42,451 nt of DNA from Acidobacteriota bacterium (GTDB lineage Bacteria; Acidobacteriota; Terriglobia; UBA7540), in NCBI GenBank assembly GCA_021787735.1, contig JAJYLL010000034.1:1-42451 (forward strand). Direction: 5' to 3'. The notes beneath the pieces were generated by a model that was given only the letters and a program-made list of their open reading frames with translations, was not told where the DNA came from and made no database searches. The position numbers and the translations under genes were made by a program. The stretch's first letter is position 1; each line of letters opens with the position of its first letter. Positions 25,344 through 34,319 of the stretch are shown piece by piece.

Positions 25344-26471
25344 TTACCGCTTAATCCCACGCGCCGGCGCCCTGGCTACCTGAGCAAGAGACTCCAGGAA
25401 TTTTTCGTTGTCCTCGTGCCTGCCGATGGTCACCCGCAGCGAGGTCGGGAAGCCGTAGAGCTTCATCGGGCGGACGATCACGCCTTCATGCATCAGGCGG
25501 ATAAAATCTTCTTCACAGTCACGGCCGGTATCTACCAGCAGGAAATTTCCCACCGAAGGTGTGTAGCGAACGCCGGCCAGCGCCAACTCTTCCGTAACAA
25601 ACTTCATTTCATGCGCGTTCGATTCCACCGAGTGCGCCACGTGCTCCTGATCGTCGAGGGCCGCGATCCCGGCGGCCTGTGCCAGACTGTTGGCGTTGAA
25701 TGGCGAGCGGACACGGTTGAGCGCTTCGATCAGGTCGGGATTGCCCATGCCGTAGCCAAGCCGCAGTCCTGCCAGCCCGTACACTTTGGAGAACGTGCGC
25801 AGTACCAGGACGTTCCTGCCGTTGCGAACGTAATCGAGCGAGTGGGAATAGTCGGGGTCCCGGACGTATTCGTAATACGCTTCATCCAGAACGACGAGCA
25901 CGCGTGGTGGCAGCGCGGCAAGAAAGCGGTCCATGTCGTCGGCGGTGACCATGCGTCCGGTGGGGTTGTTCGGGTTGGCAATGTAGATGACTTTGGTCCG
26001 CTGTGTTACTGCGTGTGCGATCGCCGCCAGGTCGAAGGCGTTTTCACGCAGCGGCGTCTGAACAAGCTCTGCGCCCATCTCCTCGATGGCGAGGCGGTAA
26101 ATGTAAAACGCGGATTGCGACGTGATGCCCTGGTCGCCGGACGTCAGGAAGGTCCGTGCCACGAGCTCAATCAGGTCTGTGGACCCGGCGCCCAGAATGA
26201 TCTGCGACATTTCAAGCTGCTGGAATTCCGCAAGCTTCTGCCGCAGATAATAGCCGCCGCCGTCGGGATAGAAGTTGGCCCGGTCGACTGATTGGCGCAC
26301 GGCCTCCAGCGCTTTGGGCGACGGGCCCAATGGATTTTCATTGGAGGCAAGCTTGATGGCCGAGTGGCCAAGTTCGCGCTCCACCTCCTCAATGGGCTTG
26401 CCGGGAGGGTAGGGTCGAATGCGTGTGACCCAGGGCGGGAGCAGTTCGTTGATTGAAAATCGCTGTTTCAT
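25344..26471 (-). CDS. hisC: Histidinol-phosphate aminotransferase
   Basis: A PLP-dependent class I/II aminotransferase converting imidazole-acetol phosphate to histidinol phosphate. Motifs in the 375 aa: SNENPLGPSP (~43-52), NPNNPTG (166-172), DEAYYEY (196-202), and FSKVYGLAGLRLGYG with the PLP Lys229. ATG 26471 is used. HisC-type enzymes overlap with aromatic aminotransferases, and no other his gene is nearby, so an aromatic role is possible. It lies about 110 bases downstream of the pseudouridine synthase gene. Confidence 0.88.
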   Translation of the reverse strand: MKQRFSINELLPPWVTRIRPYPPGKPIEEVERELGHSAIKLASNENPLGPSPKALEAVRQSVDRANFYPDGGGYYLRQKLAEFQQLEMSQIILGAGSTDLIELVARTFLTSGDQGITSQSAFYIYRLAIEEMGAELVQTPLRENAFDLAAIAHAVTQRTKVIYIANPNNPTGRMVTADDMDRFLAALPPRVLVVLDEAYYEYVRDPDYSHSLDYVRNGRNVLVLRTFSKVYGLAGLRLGYGMGNPDLIEALNRVRSPFNANSLAQAAGIAALDDQEHVAHSVESNAHEMKFVTEELALAGVRYTPSVGNFLLVDTGRDCEEDFIRLMHEGVIVRPMKLYGFPTSLRVTIGRHEDNEKFLESLAQVARAPARGIKR

Positions 26472-26494
26472 GGCCGGTCTCTCGGTGAAGTGCA

Positions 26495-26500
26495 ATTATA
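26495..26500 (-). promoter_or_regulatory. Candidate -10 element for hisC
   Basis: A perfect TATAAT on the minus strand lies 24 bases upstream of the hisC ATG, inside the gap to the upstream gene. The -35 region is poor. The leader would be about 15-18 bases. Confidence 0.35.
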
Positions 26501-26582
26501 CGGGATCAGGGCAGGAAATGATCGCAGAGTCTCAGGACGCGAACGCCGATTGCTGCGGCGCCGTCAATTGAAATTCTAACAT

Positions 26583-27317
26583 TCAGCGTTCAGGACCGGC
26601 TTCAGTTTTCCAGTGTCGTAAACGTTCAATTTCCGGCGCGCTCAGGTAACGGAACTGTCCTGGCGCCAGACCGCGGTCCGTCAGAAACGCAAAGCGAACC
26701 CGCTTCAGCTTGACTACGCGCTGGCCCGCGCGCTCGAACATTCTGCGCACCTGGTGGTAGCGTCCCTCCACCAGGGTAATTTCATACCACGGCTTTTCGC
26801 GTTCGGAAACCATGCGAATCCTGCAGGGTTCTGTGGGCCGCCCATCCAGCACGATGCCGTGTTCGAGCCGGGCAAGGTCTTTGGGCGCCGGCTGGCCTTC
26901 CAGCTTGACGCGATACGTGCGCGGAATCCGGGAAGTACGGGAAGTTAGAGAGTTCGTTAGGTCGCCGTCGTTGGTCAGCAGCAGCAGGCCGGAAGAATTG
27001 TAATCCAGGCGGCCGACGGGATAGACACGCTGCCTTACGCCTTCCAGAAGTTTTATGACCGTGGGGCGGCCCTGCGGATCGTGCACGGTTGAAACATAAC
27101 CGGTAGGTTTGTTCAGGAGAATCACCAGATGGCCGTGACTTCCTGGCAGCGGCTTGCCGTCAACGCGGATCTTGTCGCGGTCGGGATCAGCCTTCGATCC
27201 GAGTTCTCGAACAACCCGGCCGTTGACGCTGACGCGCCCCTGCACAATCAGTTCTTCGGCTTTGCGCCGAGAGGTGATGCCTGCTGCAGCAATGATTTTC
27301 TGTAGCCGCTCCTCCAT
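26583..27317 (-). CDS. rluB: RluB/RsuA-family rRNA pseudouridine synthase
   Basis: The 244-residue protein isomerises a uridine in rRNA, probably 23S position 2605 by family resemblance. It has an N-terminal S4 RNA-binding domain (MEERLQKIIAAAGITSRRKA, 1-60) and a catalytic domain with ILLNKPTGYVST and VGRLDYNSSGLLLLTNDG, whose Asp is the nucleophile. GRYHQVRRMFE is motif III. RsuA and RluB/E/F are close, so the exact target is inferred; the scpB-rluB neighbourhood is the usual one for RluB. It lies 11 bases downstream of scpB. Confidence 0.9.
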   Translation of the reverse strand: MEERLQKIIAAAGITSRRKAEELIVQGRVSVNGRVVRELGSKADPDRDKIRVDGKPLPGSHGHLVILLNKPTGYVSTVHDPQGRPTVIKLLEGVRQRVYPVGRLDYNSSGLLLLTNDGDLTNSLTSRTSRIPRTYRVKLEGQPAPKDLARLEHGIVLDGRPTEPCRIRMVSEREKPWYEITLVEGRYHQVRRMFERAGQRVVKLKRVRFAFLTDRGLAPGQFRYLSAPEIERLRHWKTEAGPER

Positions 27318-27328
27318 GGTTGATGCCG

Positions 27329-28120
27329 TTAGGACCTGGTTTCGTCGGGCGAGGCTTTGTCTTCGCCCTCTTCGTTGTTTTCCGCAGCAGGATCCAGCGT
27401 TGCCACCTCTCCTGCGTCTTCTTCGGGCCCGCCTGCAGTGGCTAGTTCAGGTTCGTTCGTTTCGGTTGCCTCGGCTGGCTCGGCGTTTTCTGTAGCTGCT
27501 TCCTCGCTTCCGGCCGCAGGCGGTTCTTCTGCCTTTAGGCTTGCTGATGGCTCCTGCTCAGTGGGCAGGTCTGAACCCAGCGCCTGCCGCGCGAGTTCTT
27601 CAAATTCCTTCAGGCTGGGTAATTCACTGGTATCCTTCAGACCAAAGTGGACCAAAAAATCCTTTGATGTGCGGTAGAGGATGGGGCGGCCCACCACATT
27701 CTTTCGCCCTGCGGTAACCACCAGCTTCTTCTCAAGTAGCGTGTGAATGACTCCGCCGCAATCGACGCCGCGGATCTCCTCGATTTCCGGAACAGTGACG
27801 GGCTGACGATAGGCAATCACCGCCAAGGTTTCGAGCGCAGGCTTTGAAAGCTTCACCAGCGGCTTGAGGCTTTTGACAAAATTCCGCAGCACTTCGTGGT
27901 GTTCCGGCTTGGACGAGAAGCGGTATCCGCCTGCGACCTGCCTGACTTCGACCCCGTGGCTGGGTTGCGAGTACTCCTGGATCAAGAGTTCAATCTGCGC
28001 TTTTACCCTGTCGCGCTCCTCGCCCTCCAGCACCTTGACGATAGCGTCCAAGGAGACGGGCTCCGGCGCGACGTAGATAATGGCCTCGATCAGTGCTTTG
28101 AGTGTTTCATCCTTCAACAT
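27329..28120 (-). CDS. scpB: Segregation and condensation protein B
   Basis: ScpB is the winged-helix kite subunit of the SMC-ScpAB condensin. Residues ~1-190 contain the two winged helices: LKALIEAIIYVAPEPVSL, then LSKPALETLAVIAYRQPVT and EEIRGVDCGGVIHTLLEKKL. The last ~70 residues are an unusual low-complexity, strongly acidic Glu/Ala tail, making it 263 aa against ~180-200 for many family members. It sits 12 bases downstream of scpA. Confidence 0.95.
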   Translation of the reverse strand: MLKDETLKALIEAIIYVAPEPVSLDAIVKVLEGEERDRVKAQIELLIQEYSQPSHGVEVRQVAGGYRFSSKPEHHEVLRNFVKSLKPLVKLSKPALETLAVIAYRQPVTVPEIEEIRGVDCGGVIHTLLEKKLVVTAGRKNVVGRPILYRTSKDFLVHFGLKDTSELPSLKEFEELARQALGSDLPTEQEPSASLKAEEPPAAGSEEAATENAEPAEATETNEPELATAGGPEEDAGEVATLDPAAENNEEGEDKASPDETRS

Positions 28121-28132
28121 GTTTTACCAGTC

Positions 28133-29014
28133 TTAGATTTCGCCCAGACTCTCTTCCAGGTCCGCGGCGTTCACCGAATCGACGATCTCTTCAAAACGCT
28201 TGCTCTTCACTGCACTGATGGGAGCAAACAGATCGTCCTGCCGAAGCTGAATGGCGTGCAGCCGCACCAATTCCAGCAGGGCCAGCAGTAGCGCGATCAG
28301 CGCCTGCCGCCAGACATAGCCGGCGGCGAGGTCTTCAATTGGGACGGGTCCCGAGCGCTCGCGCATCACCTGCTTCACGTGCTCAAGCATTTCCCGAACG
28401 GAGATCTGCTCGCGGCGTATGTGAATCTGCGGGCGTTTTTTCGCGCGCTCGATGATCTCCCGGAAAACAGAGATCAGATCAAATACCGAGACTGCCAGTC
28501 CGGGCTCGTCCTCCGCCTCAGTAAACTCGTCGATTCCGGGTTGCGACCATGTGGCTTCTTCCACCGTCTGCTTGGACTTCAGCATTTCGGCAGCGTTCTT
28601 GAACTGCTCATGCTCCAGCAGGCGCTGCACCAGCTCGGCACGGGGGTCCTCCGGCTGCTCCTCGGCAGGTGCCGTCGGGTCCGGCGGCAGCAGCATGCGG
28701 GACTTGATATAAATCAGCGTCGCCGCCATCAGGACAAACTCGCCCGCAACATCAATGTTCAATTCTTTCATCAGCCGAAGATAATCGAGATACTGCCGCG
28801 TGATCTTGGCGATGGGAATGTCGTAGATGTTGATCTTCTGCTTGCGGATCAGGTCTAGCAGCAGATCCAGCGGGCCTTCGTAGGCCTCCAGCTTGACCGG
28901 CGGCGCCGGCGTGTCCGCGCGCGTGGTCCGCCTGGAAGGCCCGGCCTCAGGTCCCTGCGCCTGCTCAGTTTCTTCCGGTACTCCCGGATTGGGTTGGCGG
29001 TTGTCATCCATCAT
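28133..29014 (-). CDS. scpA: Segregation and condensation protein A (kleisin)
   Basis: ScpA bridges the SMC heads and binds ScpB in chromosome condensation. After a ~35-residue polar N-terminal extension comes the hallmark KLEAYEGPLDLLLDLIRKQK, IYDIPIAKITRQYLDYL, and AGEFVLMAATLIYIKSRMLL. The C-terminal winged helix reads RQALIALLLALLELVRLHAI. The length of 293 aa is normal. The gene starts with two consecutive ATG codons at 29014 and directly abuts the trpS stop codon with no gap, so coupling to trpS is likely. Confidence 0.95.
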   Translation of the reverse strand: MMDDNRQPNPGVPEETEQAQGPEAGPSRRTTRADTPAPPVKLEAYEGPLDLLLDLIRKQKINIYDIPIAKITRQYLDYLRLMKELNIDVAGEFVLMAATLIYIKSRMLLPPDPTAPAEEQPEDPRAELVQRLLEHEQFKNAAEMLKSKQTVEEATWSQPGIDEFTEAEDEPGLAVSVFDLISVFREIIERAKKRPQIHIRREQISVREMLEHVKQVMRERSGPVPIEDLAAGYVWRQALIALLLALLELVRLHAIQLRQDDLFAPISAVKSKRFEEIVDSVNAADLEESLGEI

Positions 29015-30016
29015 TCACGCCAGCTTCGTTGCGGTCCTCACCTCGTTCATGGTTTCCTGCACAACCCGCCGGGCTTTTGCAGTGCCGGCGTCCAGCACAT
29101 CCCAGACCTTTTGCGGGTCGCGTTCGTAAACGCTGCGGCGCTGCTGAATGGGCGCGAGATATTCGTTCAGTTTTTGGGCCATCATCTTCTTGCATTCAAC
29201 GCAGCCGATTTCTGCCGTCCTGCACTCGCGGTCAACGCGTTCGATCACGTCTGCGGCTGAAAAAATCTTGTGGTGATCAAAGACCGGACATTTCTCCGGA
29301 TCGCCGGGATCATGCCGCCGCTTGCGGGCGGGATCGGTCATCATGCCCCGAACCTTCTTATCGACAACATCCGGACGGTCGGAGATGAAGATGGCGTTGT
29401 CATAACTCTTCGACATTTTGCGCCCGTCTGTGCCGCGCAGGCGGGGGCTGGGCGTTAGAAGTGATTGCGGCTCCGGGAAAATCTCTCCGTAAAACTGGTT
29501 GAACCGTCGCGCGATTTCGCGCGTCAACTCCACGTGTGGCACCTGATCTTCGCCCACCGGAACGTACCCGGCCTTGTAGATCAGAATGTCGGCGGCCTGC
29601 AGCACCGGATACCCCAGAAAGCCGTAAGTGTGCAGGTCGCGTCCCTGCAGATTGTCGAGCTGCTCCTTGTAAGTGGGCACGCGCTCCAGCCAGCCGAGCG
29701 GCGTTACCATGCCGAAGATCAGATACAGCTCCGCGTGCTCAAGCAGGCGCGATTGCACAAAGAAGGTGGCTTTTCCCGGGTCGAGTCCTACGGCCAGCCA
29801 GTCGGTCACCATCTCCTGGATGTTTAACTGCAATTCCGATGTGTTGGCGTATTCCGTGGTCAGCATGTGCCAGTCGGCTACAAAGTGGAAGCTGTCATAC
29901 TTGTCCTGGAGCTTGACCCAGTTCTGGAGCGCACCCACCAGGTTGCCCAGATGCAATTTGCCCGTTGGCCGCATGCCACTCAGCACCCGCGGCCGCTTGC
30001 TTTCAGCCTGTACCAT
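29015..30016 (-). CDS. trpS: Tryptophanyl-tRNA synthetase
   Basis: A class I aminoacyl-tRNA synthetase charging tRNA-Trp. The HIGH-equivalent is RPTGKLHLGN (16-25) and the KMSKS loop is KMSKS (200-204) in GRKMSKSYDN. Between them are FVADWHML and VPVGEDQVPHVELTREIARRFN. A Cys-containing segment (ECRTAEIGCVECKKM) near residue 270 is seen in a subset of bacterial TrpS. The 333 aa are complete. It heads the trpS-scpA-scpB-rluB run. Confidence 0.96.
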   Translation of the reverse strand: MVQAESKRPRVLSGMRPTGKLHLGNLVGALQNWVKLQDKYDSFHFVADWHMLTTEYANTSELQLNIQEMVTDWLAVGLDPGKATFFVQSRLLEHAELYLIFGMVTPLGWLERVPTYKEQLDNLQGRDLHTYGFLGYPVLQAADILIYKAGYVPVGEDQVPHVELTREIARRFNQFYGEIFPEPQSLLTPSPRLRGTDGRKMSKSYDNAIFISDRPDVVDKKVRGMMTDPARKRRHDPGDPEKCPVFDHHKIFSAADVIERVDRECRTAEIGCVECKKMMAQKLNEYLAPIQQRRSVYERDPQKVWDVLDAGTAKARRVVQETMNEVRTATKLA

Positions 30017-30255
30017 ATGATGGAGTCCCTGTTATTTGTTCCGCAGAAGGACAGAAACCTGCCCGCTATCCTGCTCAAAGATCAATTTCTCATCGTAACA
30101 TAGGGGTGGCGCAAACGCGAAGTTCGGCGGGCAGGCGTGGGTGGCTTGATTTGGGGTATCGTGGCAAGATGATCCCTCTGCATGGTACCTTCCATTCATA
30201 CACAAACGTACAGGGACAAGGCGAAACCGCCGATAGAAGCATTGAGGAGAAGACA

Positions 30256-30756
30256 TTGAACCGAGTCTGTAAAATTCAAATTGCCATGCTTGCCTGCGGG
30301 CTTGCCCTTGTTGGCTGGGCCTGCTCGAGCGCGATCAGCGACAAATCTCCGAAGCGGTTTTCTGTTGCCGGGCAGGCAGAAAAACTTCCCGACGTCTGGA
30401 AGTCCTTGACGACGGGGAAGGAATATTTTGTCAGGACGGACAAAACCCACCTCTACGCGCAATGGGTCAATCTTCCGCCAGAGGCGGCGCAGCACGGCGC
30501 ATACATCCACTCGGCGTGCAAGCTGGAGGGAGCCAAATACACCGGCAACTCCGACATCTACATGCCCTGCGTGGTTGGAGAAGGAAAGAACGCGAAAATT
30601 GCCAACACCTGCCACCTGAACCTGAAAATCGAAATCGATTCCGTCAGCAAGGACCGGATTACCGGCCGCGCGCAGACGCTCAAGAAATTCGATTGCGGCG
30701 GATGCAAGGTGATTGAAGCCGGCTGGGGAGACTTTGAGTGGGTCCCGGCGAAATAG
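30256..30756 (+). CDS. Small exported hypothetical protein, probable lipoprotein
   Basis: The 166-residue protein starts at TTG 30256, six bases after GAGGAG. The N-terminus (LNRVCKIQIAMLACGLALVG followed by WACSS) is a signal sequence with Cys23 as a possible lipid-attachment site, though Trp two residues before the Cys makes the lipobox imperfect. The mature part carries five more cysteines (88, 105, 119, 147, 150) and a beta-like pattern (THLYAQWVNLPPEA, then ITGRAQTLKKFDCGGCKVIE). I know no family for it. Its upstream gap (30017-30255, divergent from trpS) shows no clear promoter. Confidence 0.65.
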   Translation: MNRVCKIQIAMLACGLALVGWACSSAISDKSPKRFSVAGQAEKLPDVWKSLTTGKEYFVRTDKTHLYAQWVNLPPEAAQHGAYIHSACKLEGAKYTGNSDIYMPCVVGEGKNAKIANTCHLNLKIEIDSVSKDRITGRAQTLKKFDCGGCKVIEAGWGDFEWVPAK

Positions 30757-30763
30757 TGACAGG

Positions 30764-31756
30764 TTATTCCGATTTCGCCTTCTTGATTTCTTCAATCAGC
30801 GGAGGAACGACTTCGAAAAGGTCGCCCGCAATTCCATAAGTTGCGATGTCAAAGATGGGTGCTTCGCGGTCCTTGTTGACGGCTACCACCGTTCGCGAGC
30901 CTTTCATTCCTACCTGGTGCTGAATGGCTCCGGAGATTCCCAAGGCAACGTAGAGCCGGGGAGCCACCGTCTGGCCGGAGCTGCCGATCTGGCGGTCCAT
31001 GGGCAGCCAGCCGCTGTCGCAGATGGGCCGCGAAGCGCCGATTTCTCCGCCCAGTGCCTCGGCCAGTTTCTGAACCAACTCCATATTTTCGGGTTTCTTG
31101 ATGCCGCGACCTACGGCAACAATGATTTCGGCCTGGCTCAGATCGACGGCCTGTTTGGCTTCTCGAAACTTCTCCTGTGGCCGGGTGCGGATGGCTTCCG
31201 GAGGAATGTTGATCTCAACGGGAGTAACGGCTGCCTGGGCGGAGCCGCGTTTGACCGAATCCTCGCGAAAAGCTCCTGCCTGGAATGACACAAAGTACGG
31301 GGGCTCGCCGGAAAACTCAACGTCAGCCGAAAACTTGCCCTGAAAAACCTGCCGGACAAAGATCGTTCGGTCGCCTTCGCGACGATACCCAAGCGAGTCT
31401 CCAACGAGCGCCCGGTCCAGCGAAGCGGCCAGCTTGGGCGCAAAGTCGCGCACTTGGTAGGTATGGCTGAAGACCACATAACGAGGCTGCCGTTTCTCGA
31501 TCACCTGACGAAGCGCCAGACTGTAACCGTCGGGAGTGTAAGTGGCAAGCTGCGGCGATTCGACGGTCAGAACTTCCTGGACTCCGGCGCCAGCCAGTTC
31601 TGCGGCCAGAGTTCCGATGTTGTCTCCCAGCAGCGCGGCAACGCAGTCCGCTCCCAATTCCCCTGCCAGTTGCTGTGCCGCAGCCACAGCTTCCCATGCA
31701 GGGCGCGCCAGCCTTCCTTCCTGATGTTCTGCGTAGACAAGAATTTCATCTGCCAT
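30764..31756 (-). CDS. etfA: Electron transfer flavoprotein, alpha subunit
   Basis: EtfA binds FAD and, with EtfB, carries electrons from acyl-CoA and other dehydrogenases to the quinone pool. The 330 aa comprise an N-terminal adenine-nucleotide-like domain and the conserved FAD-binding C-terminus: GRGIKKPENMELV, GASRPICDSGWLP, RQIGSSGQTVAPRLYVALG, SGAIQHQVGMKGS, and VNKDREAPIFDIATYGI. ATG 31756 is preferred to GTG 31768. It ends the fab-etf run, 48 bases after etfB. Confidence 0.96.
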   Translation of the reverse strand: MADEILVYAEHQEGRLARPAWEAVAAAQQLAGELGADCVAALLGDNIGTLAAELAGAGVQEVLTVESPQLATYTPDGYSLALRQVIEKRQPRYVVFSHTYQVRDFAPKLAASLDRALVGDSLGYRREGDRTIFVRQVFQGKFSADVEFSGEPPYFVSFQAGAFREDSVKRGSAQAAVTPVEINIPPEAIRTRPQEKFREAKQAVDLSQAEIIVAVGRGIKKPENMELVQKLAEALGGEIGASRPICDSGWLPMDRQIGSSGQTVAPRLYVALGISGAIQHQVGMKGSRTVVAVNKDREAPIFDIATYGIAGDLFEVVPPLIEEIKKAKSE

Positions 31757-31804
31757 GGTTCGGTTCACTTTCCACGTCGGGAATTTATTCCGCCTGCCAT
31801 CCTG

Positions 31805-32584
31805 CTAAATCACTCTTGCCTCGTTTTTCAATTTATCTACCAGCCGCTCGGCGATTTCCTTGGGGCTCCCTTCAATAAACTCGGTCTGCGCCGTTTTTGC
31901 CGGGATGTAAATGCGGGAAATCACCTGCCGCGGCTTGAGCGCCTCGGCGTCGAGCCCAAGGTCCTGTGCGGTCAGCTTCTGGAGGGGCTTGTTTTTCGCC
32001 GACATAATGCCTTTCAGGGTTGCATAACGCGGCTTGTTGATGCCTGATTGGATGGTCACCACGGCGGGCAGCGGCATTTCAATCCATTGGAACCATCCAC
32101 CCTCGAGCTCGCGTTTCACTTTCAGACGGTCGCCTTCCGTTTGTATCTCCATGACGATGGTTGAGTGCGGCAGTCCCAAGGTTTCCGCCAGGATGACGCC
32201 GGTCTGCGCAAAGCCGAAGTCGTCGGATTGAAGTCCGGTGAGCACGAGGTCGGGATTTTCCTTGCGGATGGCAGCAGCCAGCGCCTTGGCTGTAGCATGC
32301 GCGTCCAGGTTGGAAAAAGCCGCGTCTTCAAGGTGCAGGGCGCGATCGGCCCCCTTGGCCAAAGCTTCCTTGATGGCCTGGCCGGCGCGGGCAGGGCACA
32401 GAGTGCAGACGACAACTTCGCCGCCCAGTTTTTCTTTCAGCCGCAGTCCCTCTTCAAGCGCGTAAACGTCGGGCTCGTTGACCTCGTATCCGATATCGGC
32501 TTCCTCGATCCATGTTGACGCTGCATTCACCCTGAGGATAGCGTCGCGGGAAGGGACCTGCTTAAGGCAGACAAGAATCTTCAT
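31805..32584 (-). CDS. etfB: Electron transfer flavoprotein, beta subunit
   Basis: Partner of EtfA; binds AMP. The 259 aa start MKILVCLKQVPSRDAILRVN after GGGAGG. The family signature region reads VLTGLQSDDFGFAQTGVILA, followed by LGLPHSTIVMEI, and the C-terminal half has SGINKPRYATLKGIMSAKNK (AMP-binding/recognition loop area). It lies 52 bases downstream of fabF on the same strand, tying the ETF to the fatty acid operon. Confidence 0.95.
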   Translation of the reverse strand: MKILVCLKQVPSRDAILRVNAASTWIEEADIGYEVNEPDVYALEEGLRLKEKLGGEVVVCTLCPARAGQAIKEALAKGADRALHLEDAAFSNLDAHATAKALAAAIRKENPDLVLTGLQSDDFGFAQTGVILAETLGLPHSTIVMEIQTEGDRLKVKRELEGGWFQWIEMPLPAVVTIQSGINKPRYATLKGIMSAKNKPLQKLTAQDLGLDAEALKPRQVISRIYIPAKTAQTEFIEGSPKEIAERLVDKLKNEARVI

Positions 32585-32636
32585 GAGGGAAATTCCTCCC
32601 AACAGAAAGCTTCAATCCGGCGCGAGCCTGGCTGTA

Positions 32637-33878
32637 CTATTTCGAGTAGCGTTTAAAGACTAGAGCCGCGTTGGTGCCGCCGAACCCGAATGAGTTTGAA
32701 AGTGCGCAGTTGATTTCCGCCCGGCGGGCCTGGTTTGGAACGTAATCCAGATCGCATTCAGGGTCCGGATTCTCGTAGTTGATAGTTGGAGGAATAATCT
32801 GGTCGCGCAGGATGAGCGTTGAGATTCCTGCCTCGAGCCCGCCAGCTCCTCCCAGTAGATGGCCGGTCATGGACTTGGTGGAACTGATCGGCAACCGGTA
32901 AGCGCGGTCCCCAAAGACCGCCTTGATGGCCTTGGTTTCCAGCTTGTCATTGAAAGGCGTGGACGTTCCGTGAGCGTTGATGTAGTCCACCTGACCGGGC
33001 TCAATCCCAGCGTCCTTCAAGGCGTTGCGCATGACGCGAATGGCGCCGTCGGCGTCTTCGGAGGGCTGAGTGATGTGAAAGGCGTCACCGGACATGCCGT
33101 AACCGACAATCTCACCCAGAATCGTGGCTCCGCGCTGGAGGGCAAAGCCCAATTCTTCCAGGATCAGGATGCCCGATCCTTCTCCGATGACGAACCCGTC
33201 ACGGTCACGGTCAAACGGCCGGCTGCCCTTTTCGGGCTCATCGTTGCGCGAAGAAAGGGCGCGCATGGAGGCGAATCCGCCGACGCCCATCGGGGTGATG
33301 GCGGCTTCGGCGCCTCCGGAAATCATGACGTCCGCGTCCCCGCGCTGAATCAGCCTGAAGGAATCGCCCACCGCGTGCGCGCTGGACGAACAGGCAGTGC
33401 ATGTGGCGGAATTAGGTCCTTTGGCTCCCCAGCGAATGGATACAAAGCCGGACGCCAGGTTGACGATAGACGCTGGAATGAAAAAGGGAGATATCCTTCG
33501 TGGTCCGCCCTTCATCAGCTCCGTATGCTCGCGCTCAATGACATCGAACCCTCCGATGCCTGAACCGATGTAGACGCCGGTACGTACCGCGATGTCCGGG
33601 GTGATTTTAAGGCCGGACTGCTCCATGGCAAACTCCGACGCCGCCATGGCGAACTGAATAAACAGTCCCATCTTCTTCAATTCACGTTTTTCAACGTAAC
33701 GAAGCGGATCGAATCCTTTGACTTCTGCGGCAAATGTGACGGGGAAGCCCGTGGTATCGAAGTGAGTGATCGAGGCCGCGCCGTTTTTCCCGGCAAGCAG
33801 ATTCTGCCACGTCACTTCGGTTCCCACTCCCAGGGCGCTGACCAGGCCAACCCCTGTCACGACGACTCTACGGGCCAA
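32637..33878 (-). CDS. fabF: 3-oxoacyl-[acyl-carrier-protein] synthase II
   Basis: The elongating condensing enzyme of type II fatty acid synthesis. The 413 aa begin RRVVVTGVGLVSALG. The catalytic Cys163 is in TACSSSAHAVGD, the two histidines are in NAHGTSTPFND and KSMTGHLLGGAGGLEA, and the C-terminal motif FGFGGTNAALVF is intact. It is 27 bases downstream of acpP, the usual partner order. Confidence 0.97.
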   Translation of the reverse strand: MARRVVVTGVGLVSALGVGTEVTWQNLLAGKNGAASITHFDTTGFPVTFAAEVKGFDPLRYVEKRELKKMGLFIQFAMAASEFAMEQSGLKITPDIAVRTGVYIGSGIGGFDVIEREHTELMKGGPRRISPFFIPASIVNLASGFVSIRWGAKGPNSATCTACSSSAHAVGDSFRLIQRGDADVMISGGAEAAITPMGVGGFASMRALSSRNDEPEKGSRPFDRDRDGFVIGEGSGILILEELGFALQRGATILGEIVGYGMSGDAFHITQPSEDADGAIRVMRNALKDAGIEPGQVDYINAHGTSTPFNDKLETKAIKAVFGDRAYRLPISSTKSMTGHLLGGAGGLEAGISTLILRDQIIPPTINYENPDPECDLDYVPNQARRAEINCALSNSFGFGGTNAALVFKRYSK

Positions 33879-33905
33879 GTTCTGTCCTCCTGTGGGCCTG
33901 TGCCG

Positions 33906-34154
33906 TCAGTTCTTTGCCGACTTGGCGTGGGCCTGGATGTAGTCGACGGCATCCTTAACGGTCTGGATTTTCTCGGCGTCTTCGTCGGGAATTTCGATCT
34001 CAAACGCCTCCTCGAATGCCATCACCAACTCCACGATATCCAGCGAATCGGCACCAAGGTCATCCACAAAATGCGCCGTGGGGGTAACTTCTGCTTCATC
34101 GACTCCAAGCTGCTCAACAATAATTTGCTTAACCTTTTCTTCAGGTGAAGCCAT
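33906..34154 (-). CDS. acpP: Acyl carrier protein
   Basis: An 82-residue acidic four-helix protein carrying the growing acyl chain on phosphopantetheine. The attachment site is Ser37 in [16 protein letters not shown]. It ends with a short basic tail (HAKSAKN). The start at 34154 follows AGGAGG by 8 bases, and a strong promoter stands just upstream, fitting the need for high ACP levels. Confidence 0.97.
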   Translation of the reverse strand: MASPEEKVKQIIVEQLGVDEAEVTPTAHFVDDLGADSLDIVELVMAFEEAFEIEIPDEDAEKIQTVKDAVDYIQAHAKSAKN

Positions 34155-34188
34155 TGATATATCCTCCTGACCCTACATGGGGTTGGCT

Positions 34189-34217
34189 ATTCTAACTTTG
34201 CGCTGCGGGGGCGTCAA
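34189..34217 (-). promoter_or_regulatory. Sigma70-type promoter for acpP-fabF(-etfBA)
   Basis: On the minus strand TTGACG (34217-34212) and TAGAAT (34194-34189) are separated by exactly 17 bases. Each matches five of six consensus bases. Transcription would start near 34182 and leave a ~28-base leader containing the AGGAGG ribosome site of acpP. Confidence 0.7.
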
Positions 34218-34257
34218 GCTCCCCTTTCGTAGTGGGCGGCGGTGCAGCGCTGAATAC

Positions 34258-34277
34258 AAAAACCGTTCGCCCCGAAC
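34258..34277 (-). terminator. Possible weak terminator between fabG and acpP
   Basis: On the minus strand GTTCG-GGG-CGAAC forms a 5-bp stem with a 3-base loop, followed by GGTTTTTG. It lies about 43 bases after the fabG stop and before the acpP promoter. The stem is short, so partial termination at best. Confidence 0.3.
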
Positions 34278-34319
34278 TGTCTCGAAACCCTTGCCTTGCT
34301 GATTTCGGGCAAAAATCAA

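Noticed and set aside
27357..27677. Plus-strand Ser/Ala-rich open frame
   Set aside because: Mirror of the repetitive acidic codons in the ScpB tail; no start context or homology.
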